From positions 682,001-746,000 of the forward strand of contig NZ_CP114039.1 of assembly GCF_026965535.1 (NCBI RefSeq): a stretch of DNA of 64,000 nucleotides, in the 5' to 3' direction. The stretch is from Corallococcus sp. NCRR (GTDB lineage Bacteria; Myxococcota; Myxococcia; Myxococcales; Myxococcaceae). Every line of letters begins with the position of its first letter. Position 1 is the first letter of the stretch. The translations under genes were made by a program, and so were the position numbers. The notes beneath the pieces are model-generated. The model was not told the DNA's origin, ran no database searches, and was given only the letters and a program-made list of their open reading frames with translations. Shown here in pieces: positions 32,657-40,278 of the stretch.

Positions 32657-33538
32657 ATGCCCATCCTCGGCTTCTCACTCGCGGCGTTGATTGGCCTGTC
32701 GCTCGGCCTGCTCGGCGGCGGCGGCTCCATCATCACCGTCCCCATCCTCGTGTACGTCCTGGGCTTCGGGGCCAAGGAGTCCATCGCCATGGGGCTGGCC
32801 GTGGTGGGCGTCACCAGCCTCTTCGGCGCGGCGGGCCACTGGCGCAAGGGCAACGTGCAGCTCCGGGCGGCCTTCGTCTTCGGCGCGGTGGCCATGGCGG
32901 GCACCTACGCGGGGGCGCGCCTGTCCGCCTTCGTCTCGGGCGCCTTCCAGCTGCTGCTCTTCGCCACGGTGATGCTCGTGGCCGCCCTCTTCATGTTCCG
33001 CAACAGCCGCAAGGAGGCCGCCCTCGCCGCGCGCAAGGAGTCCGCGCCCGTGCCTGAACCCCGCAAGGCGTCCTTCCCCGTCATGGCCCTGGCCGCGCTC
33101 GGCGTGGGTGGGCTCACGGGGCTGGTCGGGGTGGGCGGCGGCTTCCTCATCGTCCCGGCGCTGGTGCTCCTGGTGGGCCTGCCGATGAAGCAGGCGGTGG
33201 GCACGAGCCTGCTCGTCATCGCGCTCAACTCCTTCGTGGGCTTCGCCGGCTACCTCGGCCACGTCCAGGTGCCCTGGCTCTCCCTGGGCATCTTCACGGC
33301 CATCGCCGTGGCGGGCATCCTGATTGGCACCTGGGCCACCCACTACGTCTCGCAGGCGGCCCTCAAGCGGGCCTTCTCCCTCTTCCTCGTCGTGATGGGC
33401 GTCTTCATCATGTTCAAGAACCGGGAGACGTTGACGGGGCTGCTGCTGGGTGAGAAGGGCCTGGCGCCCGGCACGGCACTGACGCGGGGCGAAGGCGCGG
33501 GCAGCGTCACCCCTATGGGTGATGCCGGCGCCCAGTAG
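32657..33538 (+). CDS. TSUP (TauE/SafE) family sulfite/sulfoacetate exporter
   Basis: The 293-aa membrane protein has about eight hydrophobic helices and the two internal repeats of the family: GLSLGLLGGGGSIITVPILVYVLG and GLTGLVGVGGGFLIVPALVLLVG. TSUP proteins export sulfite or organosulfonates; after ETHE1 and rhodanese, sulfite export is likely. The natural end would be near MFKNR. The final 33 residues (TGLLLGEKGLAPGTAL and on) match the C-terminal coding part of ygfZ, so this 3' end seems to be a fusion scar. Confidence 0.87.
   Translation: MPILGFSLAALIGLSLGLLGGGGSIITVPILVYVLGFGAKESIAMGLAVVGVTSLFGAAGHWRKGNVQLRAAFVFGAVAMAGTYAGARLSAFVSGAFQLLLFATVMLVAALFMFRNSRKEAALAARKESAPVPEPRKASFPVMALAALGVGGLTGLVGVGGGFLIVPALVLLVGLPMKQAVGTSLLVIALNSFVGFAGYLGHVQVPWLSLGIFTAIAVAGILIGTWATHYVSQAALKRAFSLFLVVMGVFIMFKNRETLTGLLLGEKGLAPGTALTRGEGAGSVTPMGDAGAQ
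33435..33510 (+). repeat. Copy 2 of the ygfZ 3' segment, forming the TSUP tail
   Basis: Bases 33435-33481 match 25306-25352 (43/47) and 33488-33510 match 25479-25501 (22/23). The two parts are joined here as if about 120 bp between the two GGCACGGAGCTG-like repeats of ygfZ had been deleted in frame. Confidence 0.8.
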
Positions 33539-33626
33539 ACTCCCGTACGTTCCGTGAGCCAATTCCTCGCTCCCTCGGGCCTGGAAACGCCATGTCTGCC
33601 CAAGGCATTGGCTGGAGCTCACGCAC

Positions 33627-35324
33627 ATGAAAAGAACGACCCCGAAGCGTAACGCCTGGGTTTGTCATGCCTTGCGGTTCACAGCCCTCCTGGCGTCGGC
33701 GGGATGCGGCGCCGGAGTGGCGACAGAGGCCCCTGACGAGGGGCCTTTGAGCACCCAAAGGCTCAGCTTCGAGGAGTTCGAGAGGCGCACGTATCGCGAA
33801 CCGGAGACCGGCATCTACATCGTCGACGGTGACATGCCGATGTCGGACCTCGATGAACTGCGGGAGTACTACGACGGCCTCTCGAAGCCCGGCGCGCTCA
33901 TCGTCCGTACCGTGAACGGAGTGACGGCGACTTGGAACAGCGCCCAGAAGCTCAACCTCCGGTACTGCGTAAGCACGGGCTTCGGCTCGCGGTATGCCAG
34001 GGTCGTCGAGGCGATGTCACGCGCCGCGAATGCCTGGGAAAGCGCGGCCAACGTCGACTTCATCCACGCCCAGGCAGAGGACAGCAACTGCGGCGCGAGC
34101 AATCCCAACGTCGTCTTCGACGTCAGCCCTGTCTCGGGCCAGGATTATCTGGCGCGAGCCTTCTTCCCTGACGATGTCCGCGCGAACCGCAACGTCCTCA
34201 TCGACGCCAGCGCCTTCGGGAGCATCCCGCCCTATACGTTGGAGGGGGTCCTCCGCCATGAACTGGGGCACACGTTGGGCTTGCGGCATGAGCACACGCG
34301 ACCCGACAGCGGCGTCTGCCATGAGGACAACAACTGGCGAACGCTCACGAGCTATGACCCAGACTCGGTGATGCACTACCCGCAGTGCGCGGGCACGAAT
34401 ACGGTGGACCTGCACCTCACGCAGCGCGACCGGATTGGCATCCGGGCGCTCTATGGCCGTGGGAACCTGAACCTGGCCCTGATGGGCAACGCCTCGGCGT
34501 CATCCACCTATTGCGTCGGCACCAGCGAGCATTGCTACTCACCCAACCGGGTCAACGACGCATCCCGCGACAGCACGCTCAATGGCCTCCATGGCTGGAC
34601 CAACGCCAATGGCGCGGCCCTCCCCCAATGGGTCCAGGTGGATCTCGGTCAGCCTCACGTCATCAACCAGGTCAACGCCGTCTTCAGCAGCGGCGGTGTC
34701 CCGCAGGCCTATTCAATCGAAGTCTGGAATGGCTCCGCCTGGGTGGCGGTGAACAACGTCACGGGCAATACGCAGGTGGAGCGAATCCAAACCTTCGAGC
34801 CTGTGGTCGCCAGCCGCGTGCGGCTGCTGGGCCGGTTGGGTTCCACCACACAGCCGGGATATGTGCGCGTGAACGAGCTTGAGGTCTACAACAACCATGA
34901 GAATCTGGCGCTCTCCGCGAAGGCCTCGGCGTCTTCTTCCTTTTGCGCGCTCGGCTGCTATTCCGCGTCCAAGGTCAACGACGGCGATTTCAGTACGCTG
35001 ATTGGCGGTGACACGAGCTGGACGAATGCCTGGGGCGCCGCGCTCCCGCAGTGGGTGGAGCTGGATTTCGGTGGCCCCCGCACCTTCCGGCACGTCGAGC
35101 TCTTCATGAGCGAATACGGCGCTCCCCAGACCTACAGCATCCAGATCTGGAACGGGAACGCCTGGGAGGACCTCCACGAGGTCCAGGGAAACAGCCAGTG
35201 GTGGCGCTCCCATTACACCCTGACCCCCACCACCACGTCGAAGCTGCGGGTGCTCGGGAAACTCGGGTCCGCCCTGCAGCCGGGCTACGTGCGGATCAAC
35301 GAGGTGGAGATCTACGAGAACTGA
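33627..35324 (+). CDS. Secreted zinc metalloprotease with two discoidin (F5/8 type C) domains
   Basis: The 565-aa protein has a lipoprotein-type signal (LLASAGC, Cys27), a propeptide, and a metzincin-like protease domain with HELGHTLGLRHEHTRPD: zinc ligands His211, His215, His221 and catalytic Glu212. Then come the Met-turn region (DSVMHYPQC) and two tandem discoidin repeats (about 283-425 and 428-565), each with NASASS/KASASS, VNDG/VNDA, W(V)xxDLG or LDFG and a closing GYVR(V/I)NEVE. The discoidin domains should bind surface glycans or lipids. It probably digests protein outside the cell during predation. Confidence 0.85.
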   Translation: MKRTTPKRNAWVCHALRFTALLASAGCGAGVATEAPDEGPLSTQRLSFEEFERRTYREPETGIYIVDGDMPMSDLDELREYYDGLSKPGALIVRTVNGVTATWNSAQKLNLRYCVSTGFGSRYARVVEAMSRAANAWESAANVDFIHAQAEDSNCGASNPNVVFDVSPVSGQDYLARAFFPDDVRANRNVLIDASAFGSIPPYTLEGVLRHELGHTLGLRHEHTRPDSGVCHEDNNWRTLTSYDPDSVMHYPQCAGTNTVDLHLTQRDRIGIRALYGRGNLNLALMGNASASSTYCVGTSEHCYSPNRVNDASRDSTLNGLHGWTNANGAALPQWVQVDLGQPHVINQVNAVFSSGGVPQAYSIEVWNGSAWVAVNNVTGNTQVERIQTFEPVVASRVRLLGRLGSTTQPGYVRVNELEVYNNHENLALSAKASASSSFCALGCYSASKVNDGDFSTLIGGDTSWTNAWGAALPQWVELDFGGPRTFRHVELFMSEYGAPQTYSIQIWNGNAWEDLHEVQGNSQWWRSHYTLTPTTTSKLRVLGKLGSALQPGYVRINEVEIYEN

Positions 35325-35345
35325 GCGGGCCGTCAATTCCTCTCT

Positions 35346-35383
35346 TCCACGAGACTGCCGGACGAAAGCCAGGCGCTCGTGGA
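35346..35383 (+). terminator. Weak hairpin after the metalloprotease gene
   Basis: TCCACGAG and CTCGTGGA form an 8-bp perfect stem with a 22-nt loop, 20 bp after the stop codon. No T-run follows, so a terminator role is uncertain. Confidence 0.3.
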
Positions 35384-35503
35384 TGAGTCCTTTGACTCCT
35401 GCCACGGGGGTGGGTCGTGGAGCCCTACCCAAGGCAGGTGGGGCCCCGGGCGCTCAACGCTTCTCACACGCGGTCCAGCCCGTCTGCACCCAAGGGCCAC
35501 TCC

Positions 35504-35764
35504 ATGCGTTTGTCATTCATCGCGGCATTGCCGCCGGTGGGCTTCTTTTCGGGCCATGGCGGAGTGGAGCAGGAGGCGGAAGTCACGGCCATGGCCCCAC
35601 CGCCGTGCGAGGACGCCGGCCCCGCCGAACGGGTTGACTGCTACGGCATGGCTCGCACGGTCCTGTCAGGCAGGTTCCACCTCTCCAAGCAGCCACACCT
35701 CCGTTCCCGCGGGGAGGTCCTGCTTGGAGAGCGTGCTGAAGCAGAGCACGTGTTGAGGCCGTGA
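35504..35764 (+). pseudogene. Decayed small lipoprotein ORF
   Basis: The ORF begins MRLSFIAALPPVGFFSGHGG then VEQEAEV, clearly related to the small lipoproteins of this genome that begin with an LxxCGGVE lipobox. The lipobox Cys is replaced (SGHGG). After about 50 residues the sequence overlaps a better-supported minus-strand gene, and its composition becomes that of an antisense frame. It is probably a degenerate gene or a false ORF. It is listed because it occupies an otherwise empty stretch (35325-35665). Confidence 0.3.
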
Positions 35765-36025
35765 CCGGAACGAGCCGAGCGGGATCTGCGCCAGCGCGAC
35801 AGCCTCCAGGACGTCGCCATCCGGCCGCCGCAACGCAACACGGATCTCCAGCTGTCCCCGCTCCCCCATGTCCACATCGGGAGCGACAAGGATTCCTCGC
35901 CCCTGGATGTCGAAAGCATCCTCGACCACCAGCAGCCGTCGTGCGCCGGGGACAGGAGCGACCGGCGCCGGGCTCGTGCGGCGTTCCAGCTCGTCCCAGT
36001 CCCGGGGCGGTGTTGGCGAGGTCAT
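35666..36025 (-). CDS. Small protein resembling EF-Tu domain 2
   Basis: The 119-aa protein has VEDAFDIQGRGILVAPDVDM, which follows the pattern of translation-factor domain 2 (xEDVFxIxGRGTVVxGRV). Beta-strand sequence (LEIRVALRRPDGDVLEAVALAQIPLG) comes next, then a closing strand TEVWLLGEVEP. No GTPase domain is present. It may be a free-standing OB/beta-barrel related to EF-Tu domain 2; the role is unknown. No signal peptide. A decayed lipoprotein ORF overlaps its 3' end on the other strand. Confidence 0.6.
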   Translation of the reverse strand: MTSPTPPRDWDELERRTSPAPVAPVPGARRLLVVEDAFDIQGRGILVAPDVDMGERGQLEIRVALRRPDGDVLEAVALAQIPLGSFRSRPQHVLCFSTLSKQDLPAGTEVWLLGEVEPA

Positions 36026-36074
36026 GGGGAGAGGATAGACGAAGCGCGTTCAGGGGCGCTCAGACAACCGTGCC

Positions 36075-36272
36075 TCAGGCTCGCTCCCGGGGAAACATCC
36101 CCCGCAGGTCGCGCAGCACCGCGCGCGGCCCTTTCGTGACCAGCGCCATCAACATCGCGATGACGAGCAGCCCCGCCGCCGCCCAGCCGATTCCGGAGCC
36201 AAAGCCCCAGACCGCGCCCGTCACACCTCTGATGACGGCGCCCACGAGCATGATGGGTTCAATGAGGGTCAT
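36075..36272 (-). CDS. Small membrane protein, 65 aa
   Basis: The protein starts at MTLIEPIML and has two hydrophobic helices (IMLVGAVIRGVTGAVWGFGSG; GWAAAGLLVIAMLMALV) and a basic C-terminus (RAVLRDLRGMFPRERA). Its ATG overlaps the stop codon of the upstream lipoprotein gene by 4 nt, supporting a real, coupled gene. Function unknown. Confidence 0.6.
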   Translation of the reverse strand: MTLIEPIMLVGAVIRGVTGAVWGFGSGIGWAAAGLLVIAMLMALVTKGPRAVLRDLRGMFPRERA

Positions 36273-36562
36273 TGGGGATTCGCGTCGCAGTACACGTACT
36301 TCGTGCCGGGGGAGCAGCCCATGACGGCGCACTGCGGATCCTTCTTCGCCTCCTCGTCCTTCTGGATGAGGGCCTGGAGGTCGTCGCCCTTCGAGCAGGA
36401 CAGACATTGCACCTCCGGCTCCACTCCGCCGCAGCAGCCGCAACCACAGGCGACGTAGGTGGCGCTGCAGTCCAGGGGCGCCTTGGCTGGCACCTTGTCC
36501 CCGGCGGCCTGGCAGCCCCACCCCAGCGCGCCCGCCACGAGCAGCCCCATGAACATTCGCAT
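36269..36562 (-). CDS. Cys-rich small lipoprotein, 97 aa
   Basis: Lipoprotein signal (MRMFMGLLVAGALGWGC) and a mature part rich in cysteines (YVACGCGCCGG, VQCLSCSKGDD, CAVMGCSPGTKYVYC), suggesting metal binding or several disulfides. It is the first gene of a coupled pair with the 65-aa membrane protein and is divergent from the DUF6289-like gene. Family unknown. Confidence 0.65.
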   Translation of the reverse strand: MRMFMGLLVAGALGWGCQAAGDKVPAKAPLDCSATYVACGCGCCGGVEPEVQCLSCSKGDDLQALIQKDEEAKKDPQCAVMGCSPGTKYVYCDANPQ

Positions 36563-36652
36563 GGAGTAAAGATAGGCGATGCAGGACGCCGCGGCAGCTC
36601 GCCTTGGAATGATAGGCTTCCGCACGCCGTGCCACTCCAATCGGAGCAAACC

Positions 36653-36940
36653 ATGCGCAAGCGTATCGTTGGCGGAATTCTGTCGTTGGGGCTGCTGGCA
36701 GGCTGCGGCGGCGTCGAAGCGGACGGAAGCGAGGAGCCCGCGCTTTCGACGCAGGAAGAGGCGCTGAACAACTGCACCGCGACCTACCACGTCAAGTATT
36801 ACAGCGACGCCACCTATACGACGCAGGTGGGCATGGATATCTGCCTGGTCTGCAACCGGCCCGTGGCCAAGAGCGGCATCAAGACCGCCTTCGCGAAGTG
36901 GCTCATGCCGATGCAGCTGTGTGAGCCGTACGATCCCTAG
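36653..36940 (+). CDS. DUF6289-like small lipoprotein
   Basis: The 95-aa protein has a CGGVE lipobox (LSLGLLAGCGGVEADG) and a short mature domain NCTATYHVKYYSDATYTTQVG with two further cysteines. This pattern is common among myxobacterial small lipoproteins of the DUF6289 type; function unknown. TCGGAGC precedes the ATG. A strong hairpin follows. Confidence 0.65.
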   Translation: MRKRIVGGILSLGLLAGCGGVEADGSEEPALSTQEEALNNCTATYHVKYYSDATYTTQVGMDICLVCNRPVAKSGIKTAFAKWLMPMQLCEPYDP

Positions 36941-36955
36941 CCCAGCTGGGCGGAA

Positions 36956-36983
36956 ACCCGGCCGCGATGATGCGCGGCCGGGT
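36956..36983. terminator. Bidirectional hairpin between DUF6289-like gene and hppD
   Basis: ACCCGGCCGC and GCGGCCGGGT form a perfect 10-bp stem with an 8-nt loop, 16 bp after one stop codon and 12 bp from the convergent hppD stop. Confidence 0.7.
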
Positions 36984-36994
36984 CCCTCGCGGAA

Positions 36995-38158
<1,164 letters not shown>

Positions 38159-38198
38159 GTCGCTGACTCCTCGTGGTGATGAAGAAGATGTTTCGTGA

Positions 38199-38858
38199 CT
38201 ACGCCGGCTGCGCGTCGGGCTGCCGGTCCGGCTGCGCCGCCTGGAAGGCGGGGAGTTCGTTGCACGCCGCTTCAATCCGCAAGAGCGTGGGATAGGACTT
38301 CAGGTCTACACCGAACCGGCGGGCCCCGTAGAGCTGGGGAACGAGCAGGACGTCCGCGAACGACACTGCGTCTCCCACACAATAACGCCCCGCCGTCGCC
38401 TGCACCGCCGCCTCCAGCGCCGTCAGCCCGTGCACGTTCCAGTGCGCCGCCCAGGCCTTCTCGTCCGCCTTCAGCTCGTTCTTGATGCGCAGCGTTACCG
38501 ACGTGTTCTGCAGGGGCTGCATCCCCGCGTTCACCATCTCGGCCAGCATGCGGGCCTTCGCGCGCAGGTACGCATCCGTGGGCAGGAGGGCGGGCGAGGG
38601 CACGCGCTCCTCCAGGTACTCCAGGATGGCCATGGACTCGGACAGCTTGCGCGCCTGCCCGTCCGCTTCCGTCCACTCCAGGGTGGGCACGCGGGCCATG
38701 GGGTTCAGCGCGCGGTAGTCCGCGGAGTTCTGCTGACCACCGTCCTTGAGCAGGTGCACCGCCAGGTACTCGAAGGGCAGCCCCTTCCAGTTCAGCGCGA
38801 TGCGCGCGCGCCACGACGCGGAGGAGCGCCAGTAGCCGTGCAGCTTGAGGTTCTTCAT
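38199..38858 (-). CDS. maiA: Maleylacetoacetate isomerase (zeta-class GST)
   Basis: The 219-aa protein has the zeta GST signature LHGYWRSSASWRARIALNWKG with the catalytic SSxxWR serine. NPMARVPTLEW (glutathione site, cis-Pro) and a C-terminal helical domain (YCVGDAVSFADVLLVPQLYGA) follow. It isomerises maleylacetoacetate to fumarylacetoacetate. Its ATG overlaps the fah stop by 4 nt. Together with fah and hppD it covers homogentisate breakdown, except that homogentisate dioxygenase (hmgA) is not in the window. Confidence 0.92.
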   Translation of the reverse strand: MKNLKLHGYWRSSASWRARIALNWKGLPFEYLAVHLLKDGGQQNSADYRALNPMARVPTLEWTEADGQARKLSESMAILEYLEERVPSPALLPTDAYLRAKARMLAEMVNAGMQPLQNTSVTLRIKNELKADEKAWAAHWNVHGLTALEAAVQATAGRYCVGDAVSFADVLLVPQLYGARRFGVDLKSYPTLLRIEAACNELPAFQAAQPDRQPDAQPA

Positions 38859-39835
38859 GGCGCCTTCACCACCGTCTGGGAGATGCGGCCAAAGAGGCTG
38901 TGCCCCTCGCCATCCAGCATCTCGATTTCGATGGTGTCCCCGGGCTTCATGAACGCCGTGCTGGCCTTGCCCGCGTCGATGGTTTCGATCATCCGGCGCT
39001 CGGCGAGGCAGGAGATGCCGCGCGAGCGGTCCTCGTTGGACACCGTGCCGCTGCCCAGGATGGTGCCCGCGGTGAAGGCGCGCGTGCGCGTCAGGTGCTG
39101 GATGAGGTCGCGGAAGGAGAAGTGCATCTCTGGGCCCGCGTCCGTGTCGCCCACGAGCTGGCCGTTGAGCGTGCTGCGCATGCGCAGGTGCACGCGGCCC
39201 TCCTTCCACGCGGGGCCCAGCTCGTCCGGCGTCAGCGCGAAGGGGCCGAACGCGGTGGCGGGCTTGCTCTGGAAGAAGCCGAAGCCCTTGGCCAGCTCCT
39301 CCGGGATGAGGTTCCGCAGGGACACGTCGTTGGCGATCATCACCAGCTTGATGTGCTTGTCCGCGTCCTCGGCCTTCGTGCCCATGGGCGTGTCACCCAG
39401 GACGACACAGACCTCGCTCTCGAAGTCCAGGCCCCAGACCTCGTCGCGCAGCGGGATGTCCTGCGTGGGCGCGAGGAAGTCTCCGGAGCCGCCCTGGTAC
39501 ACCAGCGGATCCGTGCGCAGCGTGGCCGGCGGCTCCGCGTTGCGCGCCTTGCGCACCAGCACCACGTGGTTGATGTACGCGCTGCCGTCCACCCATTCGT
39601 AGGCGCGCGGCAGGGGCGCGTGCAGCGCCTTCACGTCCAGCGGGCGGCTCTGCACCGCGCCGGCTTCCAGTTGCTGCGCCAGCGCGCGCAGCTGCGGCTC
39701 CTTCGCGTCCCAGTCATCCAGGGCCGCTTGCAGCGTGAGGGCCACGTTGGTGGCCAGCGCGTAGGCGGAGTTGTCACGCTTGACGACGATGAGCCGACCG
39801 TCGCGGGTTCCGTCCTTGAGCGTCGCGAGCTTCAA
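38855..39835 (-). CDS. Fumarylacetoacetate hydrolase family protein
   Basis: The 326-aa FAH-fold protein has DFESEVCVVLGDTPMG (metal-binding E-x-E region), IANDVSLRNLIPEELAKGFGFFQSKP and GTILGSGTVSNEDRSRG near the active site, ending MLDGEGHSLFGRISQ. It most likely hydrolyses fumarylacetoacetate to fumarate and acetoacetate. The start is TTG at 39835 with GGGAG upstream; no ATG gives a better N-terminus. It is the first gene of the operon, with a perfect palindrome 127 bp upstream. Confidence 0.9.
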   Translation of the reverse strand: MKLATLKDGTRDGRLIVVKRDNSAYALATNVALTLQAALDDWDAKEPQLRALAQQLEAGAVQSRPLDVKALHAPLPRAYEWVDGSAYINHVVLVRKARNAEPPATLRTDPLVYQGGSGDFLAPTQDIPLRDEVWGLDFESEVCVVLGDTPMGTKAEDADKHIKLVMIANDVSLRNLIPEELAKGFGFFQSKPATAFGPFALTPDELGPAWKEGRVHLRMRSTLNGQLVGDTDAGPEMHFSFRDLIQHLTRTRAFTAGTILGSGTVSNEDRSRGISCLAERRMIETIDAGKASTAFMKPGDTIEIEMLDGEGHSLFGRISQTVVKAP

Positions 39836-40278
39836 TTCCGCGCTCCCTCGGCGGCCTGTGGGGAAGGAAGGGGGAGGCCGCCTGACCCGACGGGCTTTTC
39901 CGCCGGGCCACCAGGCGAGTCAAGCACGCCCGTTGAACGCGGCGCGGCATCCTTCCTTCCTCCAGCAACGTTGCTGGCCGCTCGCATTCGCGTGGCTGTC
40001 GGATGAAGAACGGAGCGCGGCCCTTTCGTACGCCGGGACGTCGTGGAAACCCACGAGTTCGCCTGTCGGGCCGCCTGCTCCACGAACGGACAGGGGGCAC
40101 CGGGGGATGGAGGCGGGAAGTGGGCGCGTTCCGACTGTTCAAATCCCGAGCAGCGCGCCCACGGCGCGGGCCGCCCCCCCCTGGCGGGGACCCGGGCGGA
40201 AACCCAGCTTGAGGAAGAGGGACATCCGGCCGACCACGCCGCCGGGGCGACGCGGTTGGGGGCTCGCGAGGGCATTGA
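39836..40278. other. 443-bp divergent intergenic region without a gene
   Basis: It separates fah (minus) from the large kinase gene (plus). It holds the palindrome at 39962-39977 and a long-armed dyad GTGGGCGCG (40120-40128) / CGCGCCCAC (40154-40162). Short ORFs here show no protein-like sequence. Confidence 0.6.
39962..39977. promoter_or_regulatory. Perfect 16-bp palindrome CCAGCAACGTTGCTGG, probable operator
   Basis: It lies 127 bp upstream of the fah start codon in the promoter region of the tyrosine catabolic operon. The central AACGTT with symmetrical GC arms resembles LacI-type operators, though TetR or other dimers are possible. No regulator of those families is in the window. Confidence 0.6.

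Noticed and set aside
40137..40146. GTTCAAATCC, like a tRNA T-loop, inside a 9-bp inverted repeat (40120-40162)
   Set aside because: The flanking bases do not form a T-stem, and no D-arm, anticodon arm or acceptor stem of tRNA length can be built around it.
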